From positions 1 through 57,156 of the forward strand of contig PHEF01000012.1 in the NCBI GenBank assembly GCA_002842875.1: DNA of 57,156 nt. Direction: 5' to 3'. This stretch comes from Alphaproteobacteria bacterium HGW-Alphaproteobacteria-3. Lineage in GTDB: Bacteria; Pseudomonadota; Alphaproteobacteria; Parvibaculales; Parvibaculaceae. A program made the translations under genes and the position numbers. Within the stretch, counting starts at the first letter, position 1, and each line of letters opens with the position of its first letter. The notes beneath the pieces are model-generated. The model saw only the letters and a program-made list of their open reading frames with translations, ran no database searches and was not told the DNA's origin. Below, in pieces: positions 8,655 to 16,918 of the stretch.

Positions 8655-9686
8655 TCAACCTGCGTTCGCGTCTTCCTGCCGCGCAAGGTCCAGAGCGATG
8701 TCGACGAGCATGTCTTCCTGGCCGCCAACCATAGCGCGTTTCCCCGCTTCCAGCAGTATTCTGCGAACATCGACCCCGTATCTCCCGGATGCCGCTTCCG
8801 CGTGCCGCAGGAAACTTGAATAGACGCCAGCATAGCCAAGGCTCAGCGTTTCCCGGTCGACGCGGACCGGACGGTCCTGCAGGGGCCGCACAATATCTTC
8901 CGCCGCATCCATAAGCGCGAGCAGGTCGCAACCATGTTTCCAGCCATAGCGGCCGGCGGCGGCAATGAAGACTTCGAGCGGTGCATTGCCCGCCCCCGCC
9001 CCCATGCCCGTGAGCGACGCATCGACGCGGACAGCACCATTCTGGACGGCGGCGATGGAGTTCGCGACGCCGAGCGACAGGTTGTGATGCGCATGGATGC
9101 CGCGTTGCGTCTCCGGCTTCAGCACCTCGTCATAGGCGCGAAGCCGGGCGGCAACGTCATCCATCGTCATCGCTCCGCCGCTGTCGGTCACATAGACGCA
9201 ATGGGCGCCGTAGCTCTCCATCAGCTTCGCCTGTGCCGCGAGTGCGTCGGGCGGCGACATGTGGCTCATCATCAGGAAGCCGCTGACATCCATGTCGAGA
9301 TTGCGCGCCGCCTCTATATGTTGCCGGGCGACATCCGCCTCGGTGCAATGCGTCGCGACACGAACCGACCGGACGCCCATTCCGTGCGCACGGCGCAGAT
9401 CGCCGATCGTCCCGATGCCCGGCAAAAGCAGCGTCGTAACGGTTGCCGATTTGACAACCTCGCAGACGGCTTCGATCCATGCCCAGTCGGTGCAGGCGCC
9501 GAAGCCATAGTTGAGGCTCGATCCGGAAAGCCCGTCGCCATGCGCAATCTCGATGGCGTCCACCCCTGCATCGTCCAGCGCGCGGGCAATGGCGCGCACA
9601 TGGTCGAGCGAATATCGATGGCGGATCGCATGCATGCCGTCGCGCAGCGTCACGTCCTGAATGTAGAGCTTGCCGGGCGTCTTCAT
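8655..9686 (-). CDS. mhpE: 4-hydroxy-2-oxovalerate aldolase
   Basis: A 343-residue enzyme that splits 4-hydroxy-2-oxovalerate into pyruvate and acetaldehyde, the last carbon-carbon cleavage of the meta pathway. The chain starts with the (beta/alpha)8 barrel motif [10 protein letters not shown], giving R15, D16 and H19, equivalent to the catalytic Arg/Asp/His of DmpG. The metal ligands are in GIHAHHN at about H198 and H200. The C-terminal region that contacts the dehydrogenase partner is complete. The start ATG at 9686 overlaps the stop of the acetaldehyde dehydrogenase by ATGA. This fits the known complex in which acetaldehyde is channelled between the two. The longer upstream frame is an artefact. 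Same family as BphI and DmpG. Confidence 0.95.
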   Translation of the reverse strand: MKTPGKLYIQDVTLRDGMHAIRHRYSLDHVRAIARALDDAGVDAIEIAHGDGLSGSSLNYGFGACTDWAWIEAVCEVVKSATVTTLLLPGIGTIGDLRRAHGMGVRSVRVATHCTEADVARQHIEAARNLDMDVSGFLMMSHMSPPDALAAQAKLMESYGAHCVYVTDSGGAMTMDDVAARLRAYDEVLKPETQRGIHAHHNLSLGVANSIAAVQNGAVRVDASLTGMGAGAGNAPLEVFIAAAGRYGWKHGCDLLALMDAAEDIVRPLQDRPVRVDRETLSLGYAGVYSSFLRHAEAASGRYGVDVRRILLEAGKRAMVGGQEDMLVDIALDLARQEDANAG

Positions 9687-10630
9687 GCGGCTACCTGCCA
9701 TTTCAGTGCAATCGCCTCGGCTGTGCGTAGCGCCGCCGACGTCATGATGTCCAGATTTCCCGCATAAGGCGGCAGATAGTGACCGGCCCCCTCCACCTCG
9801 AGGAAGACGCTCACCTTGAGGCCGGTGAAAGAGCGGTCCATGTCCGGCAGGTAGAGCGGGTTGTTGCCGCCCACTTTCTCGATCTGCACGGCCTGCTTCA
9901 GGCGGTAGCCCGGGACATAGGCCTGAACCGCGGCAACTTTCCTTTCGATGGCCGCAACGATCTTCGCCTGGTCGGCATCGTCGCACAGGCAATGCACCGT
10001 ATCGCGCATGATGAGCGGCGGTTCGGCCGGATTGAGAATGATGATCGCCTTGCCGCGTGTTGCGCCGCCGACGGTCTCGATGGCTTTCGATGTCGTCTCG
10101 GTGAACTCGTCGATGTTCGCACGCGTGCCGGCGCCGGCGGATTTCGATGCGATGGATGCGACGATCTCGCCGTACAATACCGGCGATACACTGCTGATGG
10201 CGGCAATCATCGGGATCGTCGCCTGTCCGCCGCAGGTGACCATGTTCAGGTTCCGCTCGTTTGCGAGACCGTCGAGATTGACGCTTGGAACCACATAAGG
10301 CCCGATGGCCGCCGGCGTCAGGTCGATCACCTGCTTGCCATGCGCCTGCAGCACGTCATTGTGATGCCGGTGCGCGCCCGCCGAGGTCGCATCGAAGACG
10401 ATGCCGATGCTCTTGAATTCCGGCATCGCCACAAGACCCTCGATGCCATGCGCGGTCGTTGGGACACCGAGCCTCGCCGCCCGTGCCAGCCCGTCGGATG
10501 CGGGATCGATGCCCACCATCGCCGCCATCTCCAGCGTTCTGGAAAGGCGCATGATCTTGATCATCAGGTCGGTACCGATATTGCCCGACCCGATAATGGC
10601 GGTGCGCGTCTTCCCGTTCGCTCCGGTCAT
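9683..10630 (-). CDS. mhpF: Acetaldehyde dehydrogenase (acylating)
   Basis: A 315-residue enzyme that turns acetaldehyde, CoA and NAD into acetyl-CoA. It has an N-terminal nucleotide-binding GSGNIGTDL motif and the catalytic cysteine in [10 protein letters not shown] at about residue 133, matching DmpF C132. The ATG at 10630 has GGAG six bases upstream; a TTG two codons earlier is less likely. It lies between the hydratase and the aldolase and overlaps the aldolase start. Length and motif order match MhpF, BphJ and DmpF throughout. Together with the aldolase it forms the bifunctional complex that ends meta-cleavage in pyruvate and acetyl-CoA. Confidence 0.95.
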   Translation of the reverse strand: MTGANGKTRTAIIGSGNIGTDLMIKIMRLSRTLEMAAMVGIDPASDGLARAARLGVPTTAHGIEGLVAMPEFKSIGIVFDATSAGAHRHHNDVLQAHGKQVIDLTPAAIGPYVVPSVNLDGLANERNLNMVTCGGQATIPMIAAISSVSPVLYGEIVASIASKSAGAGTRANIDEFTETTSKAIETVGGATRGKAIIILNPAEPPLIMRDTVHCLCDDADQAKIVAAIERKVAAVQAYVPGYRLKQAVQIEKVGGNNPLYLPDMDRSFTGLKVSVFLEVEGAGHYLPPYAGNLDIMTSAALRTAEAIALKWQVAA

Positions 10631-10639
10631 TCGCAACTC

Positions 10640-11419
10640 CTATTCGAAAGCGATCCGCAGGGGCTTGAAGCCTTGCACGTTGACAGTGAACTCGTTGCCC
10701 GGGCGTGCGTTGCACATCGGGCCGAGCGCGCCGGAGAGGACGATGTCTCCGGCACCCAGCGGCCGGCCCACCTCCGCCATCTTCTTCGCCAGCCATTGCG
10801 TTGCGTTCAGCGGGTTGCCAAGGCAGGCGGCGGCGACGCCGACCGATACCTGGCGGCCGTCGAGGCACATTTCCATGCCGCCCAGATGCAGATCGACTTC
10901 GGACAATTTGCGGCGGTCGCTTCCAAGCGCGAATTTCGCGCCGGATGCATTGTCCGCCACGGTGTCCGCGAGCGCGATCCGCCAATCGGCAATGGCGCTG
11001 TCGACAATCTCCACTGCCGCCACCGCATAGTCGATGGCCGCCGCGACTTCCTCGACGCTCGGGTTCGCGCCCTGGAGAGGCCTCCCGAACACGAAAGCGA
11101 TTTCGGCTTCCACCTTGGGCTGCATCAACCCGGCAGCCGAAATCGACGCCGCGCCGCTCACATCGTCGACGTCGAACAACATGCCGTAATCGGGTTCATC
11201 CACACCGAGCTGTGCCTGCACCGCAGGCGAGGTCAGACCGATCTTGCGGCCAACGATCCGCTCGCCCGCCGCGAGGCGCCTCAGCGTGTTGATCTCCTGA
11301 ACGGCGTAGGCCGAGGCGACGTCGAAACCGGGGGAGGTTTCGGTCACCGGCGGTATGGGGGTCAGGTGACGCCGCGCCTCGGCCAGGGCAGCCGCTATCG
11401 CATTCAAATCATGCGGCAT
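10640..11419 (-). CDS. mhpD: 2-keto-4-pentenoate hydratase
   Basis: A 259-residue member of the MhpD/BphH/DmpE hydratase family, which adds water to 2-hydroxypenta-2,4-dienoate to give 4-hydroxy-2-oxovalerate. Family signatures include VGRKIGLTSPAVQAQLGVDEPDYG and the metal-site region QPKVEAEIAFVFGRPL, where the acidic residues bind Mg or Mn. The C-terminal half has LGNPLNATQWLA and the typical GDIVLSGALGPM. The ATG at 11419 has GGAG upstream and overlaps the hydrolase stop by 11 bases. The related oxalocrotonate decarboxylase is a fold relative, but the company of hydrolase, aldolase and dehydrogenase favours the hydratase. Confidence 0.92.
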   Translation of the reverse strand: MPHDLNAIAAALAEARRHLTPIPPVTETSPGFDVASAYAVQEINTLRRLAAGERIVGRKIGLTSPAVQAQLGVDEPDYGMLFDVDDVSGAASISAAGLMQPKVEAEIAFVFGRPLQGANPSVEEVAAAIDYAVAAVEIVDSAIADWRIALADTVADNASGAKFALGSDRRKLSEVDLHLGGMEMCLDGRQVSVGVAAACLGNPLNATQWLAKKMAEVGRPLGAGDIVLSGALGPMCNARPGNEFTVNVQGFKPLRIAFE

Positions 11420-12260
11420 CGGCCGCTCCGAAGAAATCCGCCGTCACACGATTGAATTCTTCCGCGTGCTCCCATTGCGCCCAATGTCCGCATTGCGGCA
11501 GGACGAAAAGCCGCGCGCGGGGAATTTGCTTGAGAAGCGGGAAGGCCATGTCGATCGGCATCACCTTGTCCTCTCGTCCCCAGACGATCATCGTCTCGTG
11601 CGGGAGCGAGGCAAGACGCGGGTCGGACCACAAGGGCTCCATAAGCGCCTTCGGATCGGGGCGCATGGGTGGCGTTTCGACGATATGCGGCTGAAGTGCG
11701 GTCTTCATCCGGCCTTCGAGAAGTTCCTCGGTGATCTGCGAGGGATCGTAGACGAAGTCCTTCACAAATCCGCGCAGGCGCTCGATGGACGGTCCGGGGC
11801 CGTCATAGAAGAAGAGCAGCGTCTTGATTGCGTCGGTCGGGAACTGGCTGAACATCGGAACGCTGCCGCCCGGTCCCATGAGCACCATGCGGCCGACCTT
11901 TTCGGGCCGGTCGAGCGCCAGGCGCAAGGTCACCATGCCGCCAAGCGAGTTGCCGACGAAATGCGCCTTCTCGACGCCGAGTTCGTCGAGGAGTTCGCCC
12001 ATCTTCGTCGCATACCAGGCGGGCATGGCGCTGCCCTTCGGCTTGATGTCCGATTTGCCGAAGCCCGGCAGATCGGGAACGATCACGCGGAAGCTGCGCG
12101 ACAACACTTCGATGTTGCGATTGTAGTTCGACCATCCGCTCGCGCCCGGGCCACCGCCGTGAATGAGAACAAGCGCCGGGCCCGAGCCCGCCTCGTTGTA
12201 ATGAATTTTCACGCCGTTGACGGTAACGAACCGGCTGGTGCCTTCTTCGGTGATGCTCAT
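11409..12260 (-). CDS. meta-cleavage product C-C hydrolase (alpha/beta fold)
   Basis: A 283-residue alpha/beta hydrolase of the BphD/HsaD/TodF type, which cleaves the ring-opened product into a dienoate and a carboxylic acid. The triad is visible: Ser at about 105 in GNSLGG, Asp at 231 in WGREDKVMP and His at 259 in CGHWAQWE. The oxyanion-hole HGGGPGASGW motif, characteristic of C-C hydrolases, is at about 34-43. I use the ATG at 12260, preceded by AGGAGAGGAT; a TTG six codons earlier lacks such a site. It follows the extradiol dioxygenase in the pathway operon. The acid released depends on the ring substituent, so the growth substrate (alkylbenzene, biphenyl or polycyclic) cannot be read here. 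Confidence 0.92.
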   Translation of the reverse strand: MSITEEGTSRFVTVNGVKIHYNEAGSGPALVLIHGGGPGASGWSNYNRNIEVLSRSFRVIVPDLPGFGKSDIKPKGSAMPAWYATKMGELLDELGVEKAHFVGNSLGGMVTLRLALDRPEKVGRMVLMGPGGSVPMFSQFPTDAIKTLLFFYDGPGPSIERLRGFVKDFVYDPSQITEELLEGRMKTALQPHIVETPPMRPDPKALMEPLWSDPRLASLPHETMIVWGREDKVMPIDMAFPLLKQIPRARLFVLPQCGHWAQWEHAEEFNRVTADFFGAADAA

Positions 12261-12330
12261 ATCCTCTCCTGTCGACAATATTTCTGGATTTTCTGGATTT
12301 TTTTGAGTTTCTTGCGGCCGTCATGGCCAT

Positions 12331-13206
12331 TCAGTTGCAGCGCTTGTGGCCCCACATGCTCGTGACCTCATGATGGGTGACGCGCCAGACATCGTCGTGA
12401 ACGGCGATGCCCGCCGTTCCCACTTCCACATCGAAGCCCGACGGCGTTGCCGCGTAGAAGGAGATCATCCGGTCGTTGCTGTGCTTGCCGAGCGTCATGG
12501 TCTGCTTCACGCCGCATTTCCCGATCCGGTCCATTGCAAAGCCGACATCGTCCATCGTCGCCATTTCCACCATGAAGTGATGCAGCCGCTTCGGCGCCGG
12601 CATGGGTGCGAGGGCGAGCGTGTGATGGCGCGGATTGCAGTGATAGAACTCGAGCGTCAGCGTGAAGTCCGGCGAGATGGCGATGCCGATCGTGTCCGAA
12701 AGCCTGAAGCCGAGAAGCCGTGTGTAGAAGTCGCGCACCTCGTCCATCTTCTCCGACGCCAGCACGACATGGCCCGCGCCCTGCTCGCCCGTGAGATACC
12801 CGGACACGCCCGCGGGCGAATTGAACGGCACGCTTGTGAGCGCCGTCGCCCCGACATAAATCTCGACCTGAAGCCCGGCCGGATCGGTGAGCACGATGAG
12901 ATCGCGAACGCCGCGCTCCGCCTTCAGATTGTCGGAGGCAGGCGCGTATTCGACGCCTTCCTTGTCGAGCTTCCCGCGCAGCGCCTGCATCCCCTCCCAG
13001 GTTTCCACTTCGAGACCGATGAAGGAAATGTCGTCCGCCTTTCCCTCGTCGATCTGGAGGCGGAAGGCGCGGTCGTCCATCCGGTAGCGCGCCGACGTGC
13101 CGTTGCTTCGCCCCGGCATGAGCCCGAGAAAGCCTGTCAGGTAACTGTCCCACGCCTTGAGGTCGCTCACCTCGAAGCCGATATAGCCCAGCGATGCCAC
13201 GCTCAT
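12331..13206 (-). CDS. Extradiol catechol dioxygenase (BphC-type, type I)
   Basis: A 291-residue two-domain vicinal-oxygen-chelate enzyme that opens a catechol ring next to the diol using Fe(II) and O2. The iron ligands are H146 (AGHVVL), H210 (RLHHFMVEM) and E261 (FDVEVG), almost at BphC numbering. H195 and H242 flank the active site. The non-catalytic N-terminal domain covers residues 1-125. It best fits 2,3-dihydroxybiphenyl 1,2-dioxygenase-like enzymes, including steroid HsaC types. The ATG at 13206 overlaps the upstream dehydrogenase stop by ATGA. The gap of about 70 bases to the hydrolase is the longest within the catabolic part of the operon. Confidence 0.94.
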   Translation of the reverse strand: MSVASLGYIGFEVSDLKAWDSYLTGFLGLMPGRSNGTSARYRMDDRAFRLQIDEGKADDISFIGLEVETWEGMQALRGKLDKEGVEYAPASDNLKAERGVRDLIVLTDPAGLQVEIYVGATALTSVPFNSPAGVSGYLTGEQGAGHVVLASEKMDEVRDFYTRLLGFRLSDTIGIAISPDFTLTLEFYHCNPRHHTLALAPMPAPKRLHHFMVEMATMDDVGFAMDRIGKCGVKQTMTLGKHSNDRMISFYAATPSGFDVEVGTAGIAVHDDVWRVTHHEVTSMWGHKRCN

Positions 13207-14048
13207 GATGTTGCCTTCCCGTTTCCGTATTTCGCCGCAAGTCCCGTCCCCGCCGAGACGACGCCTATTCCTCTGACGCCGATGCCTGTCTCGCAGATGA
13301 GAACGCCGCCCGTCGCCGGGGCGCTGTCCCTGCGCGAAGCGAAATAGACATAGGAGCCTGCATATTCCGGTGTCGCCGGTACGCGCCCGAGCGGCACGAC
13401 AGGGGCCGCGACCTTCGGAAGGTCGACGCTGCTGATGGCCGTTTCGGAGAGGCCGAGCGCGGCGGGTCCGCGCAGATCCGTGTCGATCGGTCCGGGCGCC
13501 ACGCCGTTCACGCGCACCACCGGCGCAAACTCGAAGGCGAGCTGGCGGATCAGCCCGACGACGGCATGCTTGGAGGCCGTGTAAAGCGCGCCGCCGCCCG
13601 CCGGATCGAAGCCGGCATTGGAGACGGTGTAGACGAGCGAACCGCCGGACCGGACAAGGGCGGGAAGCGCGGCTTTCGCGAGCAGCAGGTAGCCCTTCAC
13701 ATTAATGCCGAAGAGTTCGTCGAAGGCGCCGCCGAGCTGCTCCTCCGCCATCTCGTCCAGCGTGACGCTGTAATCCCATATGCCGGCATTGCCGATCGCG
13801 CAGTCGAGCTTGCCGAAGCGCTCCACGGCCAGCGCAACGGCCGCCTTGTTGTCGTCGTGCGAACGCACATCGCCCGAATGTGTCGCAACCGCTTCGCCAT
13901 ACTCGTCCCGAAGCGCGGCGAGCCGTTCCGCCGAGCGATCGAACGCAACCACCCGCGCGCCCTCCTCGACGAACCGGTCGACGATCGCGCGGCCAAGTCC
14001 GGCCCCGCCTCCCGTGACGAGGGCGACTTCTCCCGATAAAACGCCCAT
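13203..14048 (-). CDS. cis-dihydrodiol dehydrogenase (SDR family)
   Basis: A 281-residue short-chain dehydrogenase that would oxidise the cis-dihydrodiol made by the ring dioxygenase to a catechol with NAD. It has the cofactor loop TGGGAGLGRAIV (residues 12-23), an acidic residue at about D37 favouring NAD over NADP, NAG at 87-89, and the catalytic S143, Y156 and K160 in YTASK. It is most like BphB-type diol dehydrogenases. The start is the ATG at 14048 with GGGGAGG just upstream; the longer open frame lies inside the beta-subunit gene. It sits between the dioxygenase subunits and the extradiol enzyme in pathway order. Confidence 0.9.
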   Translation of the reverse strand: MGVLSGEVALVTGGGAGLGRAIVDRFVEEGARVVAFDRSAERLAALRDEYGEAVATHSGDVRSHDDNKAAVALAVERFGKLDCAIGNAGIWDYSVTLDEMAEEQLGGAFDELFGINVKGYLLLAKAALPALVRSGGSLVYTVSNAGFDPAGGGALYTASKHAVVGLIRQLAFEFAPVVRVNGVAPGPIDTDLRGPAALGLSETAISSVDLPKVAAPVVPLGRVPATPEYAGSYVYFASRRDSAPATGGVLICETGIGVRGIGVVSAGTGLAAKYGNGKATS

Positions 14049-14080
14049 GAGCCTCCCCGCTCGTTGGATTTCCGAAACTG

Positions 14081-14644
14081 CTAGAACAGCGTGCTCATGT
14101 TGGTCGCGCGAATGAGCGTCTGGTCGAGATAGATTTCCCGCCCGCAGAGCTTCAGTGCGCCATCGACGCGCCTCAGCCTGTCCACCCGCCGGCCGGCCCA
14201 CATGCTCTCCTCGGTGTTGAGGCGGCTGCGGTAGAGAAGGAATGCCACCTCCGTGCCGATCTCTTCGCCCGCCACTTCCATGATCCGCACGTTGCTCACA
14301 ATATGGCGCGTGCGCGACGGCGGATCTTCCGACCACGACGAACCCGACTCCATTTTGGCAATCCGCATGGCAAGCGCTGCCCTGGTGTCGTCGTAGAAGG
14401 ACATGTCGCCGCGCTTCGTAAACTCTCGGTCGATATCCGAGAGCGTTACCGTGCGTCGAATGGGCATCCAGTAACTGCAATCCTCCGTCCAGAGATCGAG
14501 CCAGGTCCGGTAGTCGCGCCCGTCGATCATCGCCGCTTCCGCATAGAAGAACTGTTCGATCTCGAACTGGAGTTCCATGCGCTGCTGAAGGGAAAACGCG
14601 TCCAGACCGGCCGTTTCGGCCTGCACTGCCTTTGCCTGCGACAT
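14081..14644 (-). CDS. Ring-hydroxylating dioxygenase, beta subunit
   Basis: A 187-residue small subunit of an aromatic-ring-hydroxylating dioxygenase, with the cone-shaped NTF2-like fold of this family. Markers are EIEQFFYAEAAMIDGRDYRTWLDLW near the N-terminus, the MPIRRT segment, and RTRHIVSNVRI at mid-chain. It has no cofactor and shapes the alpha3-beta3 hexamer. The ATG at 14644 shares one base with the alpha stop (TGATG) and has GGAGG five bases upstream, so the two subunits are made in step. A GTG one codon earlier is possible. It is complete. Confidence 0.92.
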   Translation of the reverse strand: MSQAKAVQAETAGLDAFSLQQRMELQFEIEQFFYAEAAMIDGRDYRTWLDLWTEDCSYWMPIRRTVTLSDIDREFTKRGDMSFYDDTRAALAMRIAKMESGSSWSEDPPSRTRHIVSNVRIMEVAGEEIGTEVAFLLYRSRLNTEESMWAGRRVDRLRRVDGALKLCGREIYLDQTLIRATNMSTLF

Positions 14645-16026
14645 CACACCCTCCCCTGCGGGACCGGAGAACGGTTGGCCTTCAGGTCCGCCCAGTCGTC
14701 GGCCGTCATCCAGTCCATCCAGTTGCGGTAGAGCCAGCGCTGTGCGTGTTCGCTGATCGTGGTTTCGACGCGCGCGGCGCCGGCATCGTCCGTCATGACC
14801 TCGTCATGGCCGAGACCCATCGCGAGGTGGTGGCGATAGCCGCGCGAGACCACGCCGCGCGAGGTACGCGTGCTCTGGCTCCAGTTTTCGCCATCGTCCT
14901 GCTCGAGCATGCCGGCCGGGCCGAAGAGATGCGCGTTGAAGGCGATCTGCTTCTTTCTTATCTCCTCCGGCAGACCCTTGGGCAGGAAGGTGAACCACCA
15001 GATTTCCGTTGCGAAAGGTCCGCGCGGCAGGCGCAGCGAAAGCTGCGTGCCGTTGGTCGACACCCAGAGGTTCGGGAAGATGTTGGGATGGCCCATGCAG
15101 CGCACGCCGGTGGGGCCGAGCAGGTCCCGCGCGGCGCTGGGGCGCGGCGGTGCCACGGGCTTGTCCGGATTTTTGAGCATTCCCTCCGCCACGACGGCAA
15201 GCCGCTCCTCATCCGTCATGGCGTCGATTTCCGCCTGCCTTTCCTCGGGAATAACCGGCCCGCTGATTGCGTGCCCGTACTCGCCGAACATCACCATCTG
15301 GTCGTTCGGATGCAGGATCGCGGCGAGGTCCATGAAGCCCGCCATGCCCGCCGAAGCGTGGCTGTATTGCACGTGATACCAGTCGAACAGATTGTCGACG
15401 GCGATCTTCCAGTTGCAGTCGATGACGTTCTTCTGGACGCCGTCCACGGCTTCGACCGGGCCATTGGCGACGAGGAGCCCCAGGCCGATGCGGCCGACCT
15501 CACCGAGATAATCGTGAAGCGGCGGCGCGGCGGGATCGAGCGTCGCGAAGTAGAAGCCATGGAAGTGATCGACCTGCGCCGCCTTGGCGAGGCCCCATTG
15601 CGATTTGTCGAAGTCCTTGCGGTAGTAGGACGACAGGCCCGGCACGCCGATCAGGTCGCCGTTCAGATCGTAGTTCCAGCCGTGATAGGAGCAGACGAAC
15701 GACTTGGCGTTGCCCTGCTCGGCGCGGCAAAGCGCATTGCCGCGATGGCGGCAGGTATTGAGGAGCACCTGCACCTCGCCCTGCCTGTCGCGGACGACGA
15801 TGACCTGGTCCTCGCCGATATAGTTGATGAAGTAGTCGCCCGGATTCGGGATATGGCTTTCGTGGCACATGAAGTTCCATGCGCGCGCGTAGATATTCTT
15901 CATCTCCAGGTCGTAAAGCGCCTGGTCGGCAAAGACCCGCCGGTCCAGCGTTCCACTCTGCGAATCGAAGCAGGACCTGATTTCGGACTTGTCTGGAACG
16001 CTCCCCGGCTCTTGCACCAAATCCAT
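14644..16026 (-). CDS. Ring-hydroxylating dioxygenase, alpha subunit (Rieske)
   Basis: A 460-residue catalytic subunit that adds both oxygen atoms to an arene to give a cis-dihydrodiol. The Rieske [2Fe-2S] ligands are C92, H94, C112 and H115 (TCRHRG and CSYHGW). The mononuclear iron site is H218 and H223, with bridging D215 in FDWYHVQYSH, and an Asp in the LEQDDGENW stretch at about 377-378. The ATG at 16026 has a GGAGGGAG site and opens the operon; the open frame to 16491 is an antisense shadow. No ferredoxin or reductase gene is nearby. The enzyme class is certain. The substrate could be an alkylbenzene, biphenyl, a polycyclic aromatic or a terpenoid acid. Confidence 0.94.
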   Translation of the reverse strand: MDLVQEPGSVPDKSEIRSCFDSQSGTLDRRVFADQALYDLEMKNIYARAWNFMCHESHIPNPGDYFINYIGEDQVIVVRDRQGEVQVLLNTCRHRGNALCRAEQGNAKSFVCSYHGWNYDLNGDLIGVPGLSSYYRKDFDKSQWGLAKAAQVDHFHGFYFATLDPAAPPLHDYLGEVGRIGLGLLVANGPVEAVDGVQKNVIDCNWKIAVDNLFDWYHVQYSHASAGMAGFMDLAAILHPNDQMVMFGEYGHAISGPVIPEERQAEIDAMTDEERLAVVAEGMLKNPDKPVAPPRPSAARDLLGPTGVRCMGHPNIFPNLWVSTNGTQLSLRLPRGPFATEIWWFTFLPKGLPEEIRKKQIAFNAHLFGPAGMLEQDDGENWSQSTRTSRGVVSRGYRHHLAMGLGHDEVMTDDAGAARVETTISEHAQRWLYRNWMDWMTADDWADLKANRSPVPQGRV

Positions 16027-16211
16027 GGAATTCTCCCTCCTCCTCATGTCCGCTCTTCGGCTCACGCCGGCGGCGGCTCGTTGCGGAAAGGATGCAGGAA
16101 GCAGGGCGGATACGCGTAACCACCCCGTCCATAAAAATTGATAATTCGTCCGGAAGTTTGGGGTCAGCGAGGACTTGACCGGGAGGATGCACCGGTCTAT
16201 CCATAATAAAT

Positions 16212-16225
16212 ACCAACTGGTCGGT
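16212..16225. promoter_or_regulatory. Imperfect palindrome, candidate TetR operator
   Basis: ACCAACTGGTCGGT matches its own reverse complement at 10 of 14 positions. It ends 11 bases before the TetR gene at 16237, in the divergent region between that gene and the dioxygenase operon. ACCNACC-like half sites are common TetR-family targets. An ACCGGTC motif about 20 bases upstream could be a second half site. Binding here could repress the TetR-permease operon and possibly the catabolic operon. Confidence 0.5.
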
Positions 16226-16236
16226 TTATATAAAAC

Positions 16237-16890
16237 ATGGCGGAAAACCTGGAAAACACGGACCTTCCGGCGGCCGCGGCGAACCATGATGGGCGGCTCG
16301 CCCGTGGCAGCCGCACGCGCCAGGCCTTGCTCGATGCCGCCTTTTTCGAGATTTACGACCACGGTTTTCGCTCCGCCAGCCTGAACGAGATCATCCGCAA
16401 GGCCGGCTGCACCAAAGGGTCGCTCTACCATCATTTCCCCGACAAGCATGCGCTCGGTCTCGCCGCCGTCGCGGAGCACACGGACGCGCATATCGGGCAG
16501 ACATGGATCGAGCCGCTTGCCCGCACGAACGATCCGCTGACCTCGGTCCGCCTCATCATCCTGCGATATGCCAATGAAACCCTGGGCATCGATCCGCTAC
16601 GCGGCTGTCCATTCCAGAACCTTACGCAGGAAATGTCGGGACTCGACGAGGACTTCCAATCCTATTTCGCGACCCTGTTCGGCCGGTGGCGTGGCGCAAT
16701 CGCGGCCGCGCTCGCGAAGGGGCAGGCCAATGGCACGGTACGCAAGGACATCGACCCCGAATGCGTCGCGACGCTCGTCGTCGCGAGCCATCAGGGCGTC
16801 GTAAGCATGATCAAGGCGACGCAGGACAAAAATGTCGGTCACGCGGCCGCCACGGCATTCTTCGATTATCTGGAAAGCCTGCGGCCATAG
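16237..16890 (+). CDS. TetR family transcriptional regulator
   Basis: A 217-residue TetR-type repressor. The DNA-binding domain spans about residues 25-70 with LNEIIRKAGCTKGSLYHHFPDKHAL, a very typical recognition region. The C-terminal domain has GCPFQNLTQEMS, a signature of the TetR_C_16/AcrR-like subgroup. It starts at the ATG at 16237, diverges from the arene operon, and runs into the permease gene 28 bases after its stop. It therefore probably controls itself and the envelope trio, and perhaps the catabolic operon, through the palindrome just upstream. The inducer is unknown. Confidence 0.88.
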   Translation: MAENLENTDLPAAAANHDGRLARGSRTRQALLDAAFFEIYDHGFRSASLNEIIRKAGCTKGSLYHHFPDKHALGLAAVAEHTDAHIGQTWIEPLARTNDPLTSVRLIILRYANETLGIDPLRGCPFQNLTQEMSGLDEDFQSYFATLFGRWRGAIAAALAKGQANGTVRKDIDPECVATLVVASHQGVVSMIKATQDKNVGHAAATAFFDYLESLRP

Positions 16891-16918
16891 GGTCCGCGCG
16901 GCGTTGGGAGCGAGGCTC

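Noticed and set aside
12331-13206. Catechol 2,3-dioxygenase for single-ring catechol only
   Set aside because: The ligand spacing and the BphD/HsaD-type partner hydrolase fit the BphC/HsaC branch better, although the substrate size remains open.
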